Positions 15,768 to 23,837 are shown, numbered from the stretch's first letter. The stretch: 64,000 bases of DNA from Nocardia altamirensis NBRC 108246 (GCF_001612685.1 NZ_BDAY01000025.1:1-64000); one strand, 5' to 3'. The notes: generated by a model from the letters alone, not told the origin. A program made the numbers and translations.

Positions 15768-18377
15768 ATGGCTCAGGATACGGCGTTCACGTTCGCCCAC
15801 CCCGACTTCTACGAACCCTTCGATCGCACCGATCCGGGCAGGCGCTACAACCCGACCCGGCCGCCCGAAGGCTGGACGCGGCACGAGTTCGAAGTGTGGA
15901 CCCAGTGGACACCGCCGAATTCCGTAGTACCGGCCCAGGGTTGGAAGGTGCACGTGTCGAGTGCGCTCGCTTCCGCACAGCAGGTGCTCGATGTGGTGAG
16001 CGCCGCGTGCGCCGATCTCGGTGTCTCGTTCAAGCATCTCACCGGCAGGCAGTACTTCCTGTGGCTGCACGGCAAGCACGGCAACCGCGTCCAGAGCGGC
16101 AAGTTCTGTGCCATCTATCCCCCGACCCCACAGCTCGCCTACGCTCTGCTCGAACGGCTGGAACGCGAATTGTCCGGTATCGCAGGGCCATACGTGCTCA
16201 CCGATCGCCGGTTCGGCGCCTCGCAGTGTGTCTCCTACCGCTACGGCTCGTTCCGAGCGCGCTACCGTCTGCAGCCCGACGGCACCAGGGAATCGACGAT
16301 GCGCGCGTTGGACGGGACCGAGGTCCCCGACGAGCGCCGCCCCGAATTCCTGCTGCCCGCAGGCGTCGTCGATCCGTTCGGCCCGGTTGCCGAGGCCGAC
16401 GGTGACGACGAGGTCAACTTCCACGGGTACACCTTCGAGACCGTGCTGCAGCCGAGCAATGCCGGCGGCGCATACCGCGCCCGCCGCGCCGACGGCACCA
16501 CCGTGTTCGTGAAAGAGGCTCGGGCGCACAATGGTTACGCAGGCAACGAGGACGCACACAGCCGCCTCCGGCGCGAGTATCTGACACTGCGCGCCCTGCA
16601 CGCCGCCGCGCCGACCTTGGCTCCGGAACCACTCGAGCTGTTCACCGAGTGGGAGCACACCTTCCTCGTCACCGAGTTCCTGCCCGGCCGCACGCTCATC
16701 AAGTGGGTGGTCGCGAACTCGCCGCTGATCCAGGCCGAGCAGGACCCCGAGGTGCTCGCCGCCCACTACCGGCGCTGCACGCATATTCTCGATCAACTCG
16801 CCGCACAGCTGGCCGTCCTGCACGACCTCGGCTACGCGTTCGTGGACCTCTCCCCCGGCAACATCCTCGTCGATGACGACGACACGGTGCGGCTCATCGA
16901 CTTCGAAGCCACCCAGCCCATCGACCATCCGCTCGGCATGCTCGGCACACCCGGGTACGAACCACCCGAATCGCGCTCGCCGGGCACCCGGTCATCGGTC
17001 GATCCACTGCGCGTCGACGAGTACGCGCTCACCGCGATCGCGCAGTTGCTGGTCTTCCCCATGCACGAGACGGTCCGGCGCAGCCCGGAGACGCTCGATC
17101 ACCTGTATGCCGAGCTGGCCGAACGGTGCCCGCCGCCGCAGGAGCTCTGGACGGTCGCGCTGCGGTCCCGGCCCGCGCTCGACGAGCAGCGCATGCCCTC
17201 GCCCGCCGAGGTGCGCTCCGCACCACGTGATGCGACGCGCTGGCTGCGCGACCGCACGGCCGAAGCGCTGGAACGCATGGTCGATCTCGACAATCCGCGC
17301 TGGACGTATCCGACGGCGCCTGCCGGACATCGGTCCAACACTCGATGCGTCGCCTACGGCACCGCAGGCGTCCTGCACGCACTGCGCGCCGCAGGCCGCG
17401 AGATCGACCCCCTGGTCGTCGAACGCCTGCGCACCCTCGCGCTGCGCGACGCGGCAACGACCGGACCGGGTCTGCTGTTCGGCAATGCCGGAATCGCCTG
17501 GGTCCTGGACGATCTCGGTGAGCGCGACGCTGCCGTGACGCTGCTGGCCGAGGCCGACCGGCACCGGCTCACGACCGAGTCGGCCGGGTGGGGCGGCGGC
17601 GCCGCGGGCGTCGCGATGACCCATCTGTCCTTCTTCCATCGCACCGGCGACCAGCACCATCTCGACCAGGCCGCACGGCTGCTCGATGCGCTGCCCGACG
17701 GCGATGCGCTGATCCCCGCGCTCGGCCGGGACCATCAGTCCGGGCTCGTGCACGGACGCCCCGGTATCGCACTCGCCCTGTACTACCTGTCGATGTTCAC
17801 CGGCATGGACGAACCGTTCGAACGCGGACTCCGGCTGCTCCGCGACGAACTCGGGCACGCCGAGCCGATGCCGGTGGCCGCCTTGGGTTTCCGAGTCTCG
17901 GACGCCGACCGGCGCAACATGCCGTACCTGGGCTCCGGTAGCGCGGGTTACGTCCACGTACTCGCCCGCTACCTCGGCCGCAGGCCCGATCCGGAACTCG
18001 CCGAGCTGCTGCGCACCTGCGTTCGCACCGTTGGCATTCGGTTCACGGTCGGCCCCGGCCTGTTGCAGGGCCAGGCCGGGCTGATGCTCGTGCACGCCGA
18101 CGTCGCGGCCCGCTTCCCCGACGAGAAGTTCCTTGCCGACGCACCGATGCGACCGGCCGCCTTGTTCATGCATGCGATCCCGGGTGACACCGGGGTCCGC
18201 TGGCTCGGTGGTCTCGGCCAGCGCCTCAGCGCGGACCTCGCCAGCGGTTCCGCGGGCATCCTGCTCGCCCTCCAGCACGCCGTCGCCGGCGTCGCGGATC
18301 CGCTGTTCACCCTGGACCACTGCCTCGAATCGGCCGCTGGCCTGCCCGGTAGATCCGTTGCCCCGCAAACCATCTGA
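15768..18377 (+). CDS. class III lanthipeptide synthetase LanKC (lyase-kinase-cyclase)
   Basis: An 869-residue protein with the full class III order. Residues about 1-210 form the phosphoSer/Thr lyase region, and 220-480 a Ser/Thr-kinase-like domain with Lys249 ('TVFVKEAR'), catalytic Asp360 and Asn365 ('AFVDLSPGNIL') and metal-binding Asp378 ('LIDFEA'). From about 520 a LanC-like cyclase follows, with repeated 'GNAGIAWVL', 'HGRPGIALAL' and 'LQGQAGLML' helices. The Cys-Cys-His zinc ligands of LanC/LanL cyclases are absent, which separates class III from class IV. It would phosphorylate, dehydrate and cyclise the six peptides encoded just downstream. A GGAAGGGCAG site precedes the ATG. Confidence 0.93.
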   Translation: MAQDTAFTFAHPDFYEPFDRTDPGRRYNPTRPPEGWTRHEFEVWTQWTPPNSVVPAQGWKVHVSSALASAQQVLDVVSAACADLGVSFKHLTGRQYFLWLHGKHGNRVQSGKFCAIYPPTPQLAYALLERLERELSGIAGPYVLTDRRFGASQCVSYRYGSFRARYRLQPDGTRESTMRALDGTEVPDERRPEFLLPAGVVDPFGPVAEADGDDEVNFHGYTFETVLQPSNAGGAYRARRADGTTVFVKEARAHNGYAGNEDAHSRLRREYLTLRALHAAAPTLAPEPLELFTEWEHTFLVTEFLPGRTLIKWVVANSPLIQAEQDPEVLAAHYRRCTHILDQLAAQLAVLHDLGYAFVDLSPGNILVDDDDTVRLIDFEATQPIDHPLGMLGTPGYEPPESRSPGTRSSVDPLRVDEYALTAIAQLLVFPMHETVRRSPETLDHLYAELAERCPPPQELWTVALRSRPALDEQRMPSPAEVRSAPRDATRWLRDRTAEALERMVDLDNPRWTYPTAPAGHRSNTRCVAYGTAGVLHALRAAGREIDPLVVERLRTLALRDAATTGPGLLFGNAGIAWVLDDLGERDAAVTLLAEADRHRLTTESAGWGGGAAGVAMTHLSFFHRTGDQHHLDQAARLLDALPDGDALIPALGRDHQSGLVHGRPGIALALYYLSMFTGMDEPFERGLRLLRDELGHAEPMPVAALGFRVSDADRRNMPYLGSGSAGYVHVLARYLGRRPDPELAELLRTCVRTVGIRFTVGPGLLQGQAGLMLVHADVAARFPDEKFLADAPMRPAALFMHAIPGDTGVRWLGGLGQRLSADLASGSAGILLALQHAVAGVADPLFTLDHCLESAAGLPGRSVAPQTI

Positions 18378-18420
18378 CCGCCCCGACCACCACAACTACA
18401 TCAGGAACGGAGGTGAACCC

Positions 18421-18528
18421 ATGACCGACGTTCTGAAGCTGCAGTCACAGTCCGACACCGAGCTCGACAACGACACGCCGTTCAGCGCAACGAGCATCCA
18501 TCACTGCGCTGACGGCGAGGAGGAGTAG
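18421..18528 (+). CDS. class III lanthipeptide precursor 1
   Basis: A 35-residue peptide with a GGAGGTGA ribosome site just before the ATG. The leader starts Met-Thr-Asp-'VLKLQ', matching the Leu-x-Leu-Gln recognition helix of class III leaders, and continues through an acidic stretch to Pro20. The core is 'FSATSIHHCADGEEE': Ser22-x-x-Ser25-x-x-x-Cys29 is the labionin/lanthionine motif. It follows lanKC by 43 bases. It is the most divergent of the five tandem copies in the core (Phe, Ala-Thr) and has the shortest tail. Ring formation and cleavage after Pro20 are inferred. Confidence 0.9.
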   Translation: MTDVLKLQSQSDTELDNDTPFSATSIHHCADGEEE

Positions 18529-18582
18529 GTGCGGTGACCAGACCACCTACGCCACACGAGACAACGAAAGGAGGTGAACCAC

Positions 18583-18693
18583 ATGTCCAAGATCCTGAAG
18601 CTCCAGCTGCAGTCCGACACCGAGCTCGACAACGACGCACCGCACAGCTCCCACAGCGACCATCACTGCGTCGCCGAGGAAGAGGTGATGTGA
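18583..18693 (+). CDS. class III lanthipeptide precursor 2
   Basis: A 36-residue peptide with AAAGGAGGTGA before the ATG, an unusually complete Shine-Dalgarno sequence. The leader carries 'KILKLQLQSDTELDND' and ends at Pro20. The core 'HSSHSDHHCVAEEEVM' contains Ser22-x-x-Ser25-x-x-x-Cys29, three further His residues and an acidic tail after the ring. It differs from copy 3 at only a few leader and core positions, so the two are recent duplicates. Confidence 0.9.
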   Translation: MSKILKLQLQSDTELDNDAPHSSHSDHHCVAEEEVM

Positions 18694-18739
18694 CCAAAGC
18701 GCCCCTGCCACAACGAGACAACCAAGGGAGGTGAATTAC

Positions 18740-18850
18740 GTGACCAAGATCCTGAAGCTCCAGCTGCAGTCCGACGCCGAACTCGGCGACGACGCACCGA
18801 TCAGCTCCAACAGTGACCATCACTGCGTCGCCGAGGAAGAGGTGATGTGA
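18740..18850 (+). CDS. class III lanthipeptide precursor 3
   Basis: A 36-residue peptide starting at GTG, with GGGAGGTGA upstream. The leader has 'KILKLQLQSDAELGDD' and Pro20; the core is 'ISSNSDHHCVAEEEVM' with the Ser22-x-x-Ser25-x-x-x-Cys29 motif. The last ten residues are identical to copy 2. It lies 46 bases after copy 2. Use of GTG may lower its yield relative to its ATG-starting siblings. Confidence 0.88.
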   Translation: MTKILKLQLQSDAELGDDAPISSNSDHHCVAEEEVM

Positions 18851-18895
18851 GCCGAGCACCCTGCCACGACAAGACAGCAGCGGAGGTGAAACAGC

Positions 18896-19000
18896 ATGAC
18901 CAAGATCCTGCAACTGCAGGCCGACGCCGAGCTCGGCGACGACGCACCGGTGAGCTCCATCAGCGACCATCACTGCCTCGAAGCAGAGGTGGACCTGTGA
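18896..19000 (+). CDS. class III lanthipeptide precursor 4
   Basis: A 34-residue peptide, two residues shorter in the leader than the others ('KILQLQADAELGDD', Pro18). The core 'VSSISDHHCLEAEVDL' keeps Ser20-x-x-Ser23-x-x-x-Cys27 and the Asp-His-His-Cys ending of the ring, with a different acidic tail. CGGAGGTGA precedes the ATG. The Lys-to-Gln change inside Leu-x-Leu-Gln keeps the motif. Confidence 0.88.
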   Translation: MTKILQLQADAELGDDAPVSSISDHHCLEAEVDL

Positions 19001-19038
19001 TCCGACAACACCGAGACCACGAAAGGAGGTGAAAGACC

Positions 19039-19149
19039 ATGACAAACGTACTGAAGCTCCAGCTGCAGTCCGACCCCGAACTCGGCACTGACGCGCCGGA
19101 CAGCTCGATCAGCAACCACCACTGCATCGAGGAAGAGGTGGCGGTGTAA
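19039..19149 (+). CDS. class III lanthipeptide precursor 5
   Basis: A 36-residue peptide with AAAGGAGGTGA before the ATG. The leader 'NVLKLQLQSDPELGTD' ends at Pro20, and the core is 'DSSISNHHCIEEEVAV' with Ser22-x-x-Ser25-x-x-x-Cys29. An extra Pro12 in the leader is unique among the copies and would offer a second cut site to a prolyl oligopeptidase. It is the last copy before a strong hairpin at 19159-19190. Confidence 0.88.
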   Translation: MTNVLKLQLQSDPELGTDAPDSSISNHHCIEEEVAV

Positions 19150-19158
19150 TCCGACGAA

Positions 19159-19190
19159 TCGCCGGGCGCAGGGTGACCCGCGCCCGGCGA
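19159..19190. terminator. strong hairpin between precursors 5 and 6 (terminator/attenuator)
   Basis: TCGCCGGGCGC (19159-19169) pairs perfectly with GCGCCCGGCGA (19180-19190). Inside, after one bulged A, GGG pairs with CCC around a TGA loop, giving about 14 base pairs in 32 bases. No long T-run follows, as is common in high-GC actinobacteria. Placed after the fifth precursor, it would stop or slow most transcripts so that peptides exceed exporter and protease, or protect the upstream mRNA end. Confidence 0.75.
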
Positions 19191-19226
19191 AGTCCGTTCC
19201 TAGACCGAACAATTCAGGAAAGAACC

Positions 19227-19343
19227 ATGGAAATCCAGAACCTGGTCGCGTTGGCGACCATGGATACCGACGAAGAACTTCTCGACGACGCACCGATCAG
19301 CGTGCTCTCGGTCGTCCACTGCGACGACGCGTATTTCGGGTGA
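19227..19343 (+). CDS. divergent sixth lanthipeptide precursor-like peptide
   Basis: A 38-residue peptide with a weak site (CAGGAAAG) before the ATG, unlike the other five. The leader begins Met-Glu-Ile-Gln-Asn and lacks Leu-x-Leu-Gln, but the acidic 'DTDEELLDDAP' stretch ending at Pro23 is kept. The core 'ISVLSVVHCDDAYFG' has Ser25-x-x-Ser28-x-x-x-Cys32, a more hydrophobic ring and an aromatic tail in place of the Glu-rich one. It ends just before the MFS start. It is likely a second product or a peptide with another role; whether LanKC accepts it is uncertain. Confidence 0.75.
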   Translation: MEIQNLVALATMDTDEELLDDAPISVLSVVHCDDAYFG

Positions 19344-19347
19344 CGTG

Positions 19348-20610
19348 ATGAGCGCATCAGTCCACGCCACCACGACCGAGGCCGACCTGCGGACCTACCG
19401 GGTCGCGCAGGCGGCCTCGACCTTCGGCAGCACCCTCACCGGCACCGCGGTCTCCGTGGTCGCGGTCGTCGGGCTCGGCGCTGGGCCGCACGAGGTTTCG
19501 CTCATCGTGGCCAGCGCGATGATTCCGCCGTTGCTGCTCGGTCCCGCCGCAGGCGTGCTCCTCGACCGGGTGAGCAGGCCGCGCAGGGTGTTGCTCGCGG
19601 CCGACCTGGTCGCTGCGACAGCGGTGTTGTGCTGTGCGGCAGCGATGTTCACCGGCATGCTGACCGTGGCGGGACTGGCCGCGCTGTCCTTCGTCCTCGG
19701 CCTGGCCCGCGTAGCGATCGAGGGCCTCTACTTCAGCCATCTCATGACGCTCGGCGTCACCAATCTCGGTCGGGCGCGCGCCGGGCTGCAGTCCACCACG
19801 ATGGTGTCGCGCTCGGTCGCGGCCGCCGTAGCGGGACCGCTCGTTGCCGCGGTCGGCGCGGCGGCGATGTTCGCCTGTGACGCCCTCACGTATCTGTTCA
19901 GCGCCTATTGCCTCACCCGGCTGGCGGCACCCGACCGGCGACCGACCGAGCAGCGACACGGTTTCGGGCGCGAATTCCTCGACGGCGTACGGGCATTGCG
20001 CGGTCACTCCCTGCTTGCCGCATTGGCGATGTATCTCTTGGTCGGCGGGGCGGCCTCCGGCGGTGTCACGGCGTTGCGCGCGGTGTTCTTGCTCGACGAG
20101 GTGGCGTTACCTGTTGCGGTGTACGGGATTCCGGCCGTCCTCGCGACTCTGTGCGCCGCCGCAGGAGCATTGGTGGCGCCGCGGGTGCACGCCAGGGCGG
20201 TGCCCGCACGGCGGGTGTTGTCGATCGCGGTGCTCGGCTGTGCCGTCGGCACCGTTGCGCTGCCGCTGGCGGCAGGGTCGACGGCAACCGTGCTGATCGC
20301 CGCCTGCCTCGGTGCGGCGGTGCCGATGTTCTTCGGTGCGCTGCTGAACATCGCACTGGTGACGGTGATGGGCGACGGCGTCGGTGACGGCTACTTCGCG
20401 CGGGTCGGTGCATTGCTGTCCACCGGGACCACGGCAGCCAATCTGCTCGGCGCGGTACTCGGCGGCGTGCTCGGCGAACACTTCGGCGCACGCACCGGGA
20501 TCTGGACGTTCGTCGCCGTCGACCTGGTCGCCGCCGTCGCCTTCCTCCTCGCCGTCGGCCGCACCCCCGCTTCCCACAACGACAAACCGATAGTGCAGGT
20601 GGCGCAATGA
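19348..20610 (+). CDS. MFS transporter, probable lanthipeptide exporter
   Basis: About 420 residues with roughly twelve hydrophobic segments, an N-terminal 'TYRVAQAASTFGSTLTGTA' and the loop 'GPAAGVLLDRVSRPRRVLLA' resembling MFS motif A between helices 2 and 3. This is the DHA3-like efflux branch. ATG at 19348 (or GTG 19345) lies four bases after precursor 6, and its stop overlaps the peptidase ATG. Many class III clusters use ABC exporters, so an MFS protein is a less usual choice. Export of the mature peptides is inferred from position. Confidence 0.85.
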   Translation: MSASVHATTTEADLRTYRVAQAASTFGSTLTGTAVSVVAVVGLGAGPHEVSLIVASAMIPPLLLGPAAGVLLDRVSRPRRVLLAADLVAATAVLCCAAAMFTGMLTVAGLAALSFVLGLARVAIEGLYFSHLMTLGVTNLGRARAGLQSTTMVSRSVAAAVAGPLVAAVGAAAMFACDALTYLFSAYCLTRLAAPDRRPTEQRHGFGREFLDGVRALRGHSLLAALAMYLLVGGAASGGVTALRAVFLLDEVALPVAVYGIPAVLATLCAAAGALVAPRVHARAVPARRVLSIAVLGCAVGTVALPLAAGSTATVLIAACLGAAVPMFFGALLNIALVTVMGDGVGDGYFARVGALLSTGTTAANLLGAVLGGVLGEHFGARTGIWTFVAVDLVAAVAFLLAVGRTPASHNDKPIVQVAQ

Positions 20611-22625
20611 ATCCCGAGTATCCCCACGCCCCCGCGTCCGATGCGTGGGATGTGCTGCACGGCATCCGGATTCCGGACCCGTTCCGGCGGCTGGAAGACC
20701 TGGACGACCCGGACAGCCGCACCTGGATCACCGCCCAGCGACAACTGGCCGACAACTATCTCACCGCGCTCCCCGGCCGACAGCGGTTACAAGAGGCGCT
20801 GCGCGACACCGTTGTTCCCGGCCCTGCCGACTCGCCGGTGAAATCCGCAGGCACGATGCGCTTCCGGGTGAGCCGCGCACATCTGGTCGGCCCGTGGCAA
20901 CTTCAGGTCGCCGACGGACCGACGGCGGACTGGCGCACCCTGCTCGACGCGAAAGTCCTTGGCGCAGGGGCGCTCCTGCGCCGCTGGACGCCGTCGCCCG
21001 ACGGCAGGTTCGTGGCTGTGCAGGCAAGTGTCGGCGGCGCCGAGGACGCGACCCCACTCTCGTTACTCGACACCGCGACCGGCGATGTCCTGCGGACGTG
21101 CGCGCTGACCCGGTATGCGCCGGTGGAGTGGCTCGCCGACAACAGCGGGTTCTTCTACGTGCGACGCCACGACAACCGTTGCGGCAGCGGGGTTTACCGA
21201 TACCGGGTCGGATCAGCGACCGATGAACTGATCATCGGCGACGACAACCCGGTCGGCCGGTACCACCTCACCTTCTGGCACGACCGCTGGCTCGTCGTCA
21301 CGGCTAGGACCGGAACCAGCCGAACCACTCGCGTCTCGATCACCGATGTCGCCCAGGGTGGTTCGCCGATGCAGCTCGATCTCGGCGGGCTTTCCTCGGC
21401 CGGTGTCGTGCTCGACGCAGCGGGCCGGATCCTGGCGATCTCCACCGCCGCCTGCGAATTCGGGCAAGTGCTCGTCGCGGATCCGGTGCCGTCGGGCGGC
21501 TGGGGGCCGTGGCGGTTGCTCGTACCGTCCGACGAACCCGCGGTGCTCGCCGCGTTCGCCCTGGCCGCTGCCGACGGCGAAGACCGGCTGTTGATTCTGC
21601 GCACCAGGGACGGCTGCGCGGAACTGTCGGTGCACGACGCGGAGCACGGCACCCGGCTGCGCGATGTCCAATTGCCCGGCGCGGGAACGGTAGCGGCGGT
21701 CAAATCCACCGACGAGCCGGGGGTGCTCGAGCTCAGCTATACCGACTGGATCCGGCCGATGGGTCGCTGGCGGCTCGATCTGCGATCGGGTCAGGTCTGC
21801 GCGACCGAGTCTGCGCCGCCGGTCCTGTCCGGCATCACCGTCACCCGAACGACCTACCGCTCCGGGCCCGACACCGAGGTGCCGGTCACGGTCCTGTCGC
21901 CGACCGGACCTCGGGTGCCGCGGCCGACCATCCTCAGTTGCTACGGCGGCTTCGGCATCACCTTCCGGCCCGGCTACCAGCCGGACACGCTCACCTGGGT
22001 GCGGGCCGGGGGCATCATGGTCATCGCGGGCGTGCGCGGCGGCGGCGAACGCGGACGCCGCTGGCACCGCGACGGTGCCGGCGCGCACAAGCTCAACGCG
22101 TTCGCCGACCTGCACGCCGCTGGCGACTGGCTGGTCGAGACCGGCTGGACCCGCCGAGACGGTCTGGCACTGCTCGGCGGCAGCAACGGCGGACTGATGG
22201 CGGTCGGTGCGATGGTGCAGCGACCAGGGGCGTACGCCGCGATCGTGAGCGCGGGCGCCCCGCTCGACATGGTCCGCTACGAACGCTGGGGCCTCGGCCG
22301 TGCCTGGCGCGAAGAATACGGCTCCGCCGACGATCCGACCGCACTGTCGGTCCTGCTGCGGTACTCGCCGTACTACAACGTCACCGCCTCGGCCGGCGAA
22401 CGCCGTTGGCCCCCTGCACTGTTCACCGCCGGAGACAGCGACACCCGCGTCTCCCCCGTGCACTCCTGCAAGATGGCTGCCGCACTACAACGCGACAGCG
22501 GCGGGCCCGTACTCCTCGACGTCATCGTCGGCAAGGGCCACGCCGGTGGTGGCCCGGCATCCGACGACGCCCTGATCTCCTTGCTCGCCTTCGTCGCTCA
22601 CCACACCGGCTTGCGGCTCGACTGA
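20607..22625 (+). CDS. prolyl oligopeptidase (S9A), probable lanthipeptide leader peptidase
   Basis: A 672-residue S9A peptidase: N-terminal strands, a beta-propeller over about residues 70-400, then an alpha/beta-hydrolase domain with Ser526 ('GGSNGG'), Asp in 'AGDSDTRVSP' (about 610-612) and His645 ('GKGHAGG'). It has no signal peptide, so it acts in the cytosol, and the propeller limits it to short peptides, as fits 34-38-residue precursors. Its ATG overlaps the MFS stop. In flavipeptin biosynthesis a prolyl oligopeptidase (FlaP) removes the leader after a Pro; all six precursors here have Pro right before the core. That role is inferred. Confidence 0.92.
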   Translation: MNPEYPHAPASDAWDVLHGIRIPDPFRRLEDLDDPDSRTWITAQRQLADNYLTALPGRQRLQEALRDTVVPGPADSPVKSAGTMRFRVSRAHLVGPWQLQVADGPTADWRTLLDAKVLGAGALLRRWTPSPDGRFVAVQASVGGAEDATPLSLLDTATGDVLRTCALTRYAPVEWLADNSGFFYVRRHDNRCGSGVYRYRVGSATDELIIGDDNPVGRYHLTFWHDRWLVVTARTGTSRTTRVSITDVAQGGSPMQLDLGGLSSAGVVLDAAGRILAISTAACEFGQVLVADPVPSGGWGPWRLLVPSDEPAVLAAFALAAADGEDRLLILRTRDGCAELSVHDAEHGTRLRDVQLPGAGTVAAVKSTDEPGVLELSYTDWIRPMGRWRLDLRSGQVCATESAPPVLSGITVTRTTYRSGPDTEVPVTVLSPTGPRVPRPTILSCYGGFGITFRPGYQPDTLTWVRAGGIMVIAGVRGGGERGRRWHRDGAGAHKLNAFADLHAAGDWLVETGWTRRDGLALLGGSNGGLMAVGAMVQRPGAYAAIVSAGAPLDMVRYERWGLGRAWREEYGSADDPTALSVLLRYSPYYNVTASAGERRWPPALFTAGDSDTRVSPVHSCKMAAALQRDSGGPVLLDVIVGKGHAGGGPASDDALISLLAFVAHHTGLRLD

Positions 22626-22712
22626 TCGAGTGTTTCTACTCTTGCTCGCGCCCCCGCCGCGATCGAGACTCGGGTACGACATCTTCACGTACCGACAAGA
22701 CTCGGGGGCCAG

Positions 22713-23792
22713 GTGAATTCGAAACAGAGCGGGGATTCGCAGCTGTCCAGCCACGAGGCGCCCGGTCGAGAGTCTGCGGCCAGCCGACTGCGCAGGGTGA
22801 CGCCAGGAGCGGTCCTGCTTGTCGCGGTGGCACTGGCCGGGGTCACGGTTGCCCTCGATGTCGTCGTGGTGGCGCTGGTGCATTTCGGCGGGGCGGCGGT
22901 GGCCTTTCCTGGTGACACGCGCTATCGAGGTGACGTCGAATTCCTCTGGGGCGTAACGGTGCCGGCGCTGGTGGCGCCAGTCGTCTTCGCCGCAGTGATC
23001 GCTGCGTTGGTGCCGTGGCTTGCGCGGACTCGCGGCCCTGCGCTCGTTGCGCTCGGGGCGGCCACCGTTCCTCTCGTCGGGATGCTGGCCCTGCTCCACA
23101 CGGGGCTGTATCCACTGATGCTCGACACCACGTGTTCGATCTGCGACGCGATTACCTATGACGCCGCGCCGGGGCCGCCGGGGTATCGAGCAGTGCGGTC
23201 AATTCTGTTAGCGCTCTTGGCTGTGTGCCTGGTGGGTGCGGTCGTTGCCGCATCGTCGTCGGCCACCACCCGCCGCGTTCGTGCGTTGGCAACATCGACG
23301 GACCGGCCCCCGTCCACCGTCAGCGTGGTGGGTATGGCCATGACAGTGCTCGGCGTCTGCGCAGCGGCACTGTCGTTGACCCTGATATTGATCGCGGCAA
23401 CCGCTCGGAAGCACACCTACAGAAGTGGATTCGTGCCGTTGCCTACCGACGAGCGGGCGGTCGTCTTCATGGTGGCGGGGCTCGCGGCCGTGTTCGCGGC
23501 GGGCACACTGTGGCATGCATGGCTGTGGCGGCATGGTCGCGGTGCGGCCGCGGCGATGCTCACGCTGTCGGGGCTCGGGCTGGTCGCCGGGTCCGTGCTG
23601 GTGACGATGTTCCTGCTGATGACCCCCAAAGGCGGTGTCGTGCCGAGCGGTTGGTGGGTCGAGGTCGATCCACCGTGGCTACGGGAAGTGCACGGCACGG
23701 TGGCGTGGGCAGCGTTGGCGGCACTGCTCGTCGCGGTGATCACCGTGCTGCGGCCCGCCACGCTGCGCTGGGTTGCGCGGCCGAACCACTAG
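22713..23792 (+). CDS. polytopic membrane protein of unknown function
   Basis: 359 residues from a GTG at 22713. About eight transmembrane segments are visible, for example 'GAVLLVAVALAGVTVALDVV' and 'AGLAAVFAAGTLWHAWLW'. A loop near residues 132-138 contains Cys-Ser-Ile-Cys. No transporter or enzyme motif is recognised. It starts 87 bases after the peptidase gene in the same direction, so it could be the last gene of the lanthipeptide unit (for example immunity) or independent; the sequence does not decide. Confidence 0.6.
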   Translation: MNSKQSGDSQLSSHEAPGRESAASRLRRVTPGAVLLVAVALAGVTVALDVVVVALVHFGGAAVAFPGDTRYRGDVEFLWGVTVPALVAPVVFAAVIAALVPWLARTRGPALVALGAATVPLVGMLALLHTGLYPLMLDTTCSICDAITYDAAPGPPGYRAVRSILLALLAVCLVGAVVAASSSATTRRVRALATSTDRPPSTVSVVGMAMTVLGVCAAALSLTLILIAATARKHTYRSGFVPLPTDERAVVFMVAGLAAVFAAGTLWHAWLWRHGRGAAAAMLTLSGLGLVAGSVLVTMFLLMTPKGGVVPSGWWVEVDPPWLREVHGTVAWAALAALLVAVITVLRPATLRWVARPNH

Positions 23793-23837
23793 CGAACGCC
23801 GCTGCGGGCCATCGCGATTCAATGCCCGCTCGCACGG

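Noticed and set aside
15768..18377. Class IV (LanL) synthetase
   Set aside because: The C-terminal cyclase-like domain lacks the Cys and Cys-His zinc ligands required in LanL and LanC enzymes, and the precursors have class III Leu-x-Leu-Gln leaders.
18540..19150. Regular repeats of about 150 bases that could look like a CRISPR or direct-repeat array
   Set aside because: The repeats are explained by tandem precursor genes: each unit has a start, stop and ribosome site and keeps its frame, and the spacing is not that of CRISPR repeats.
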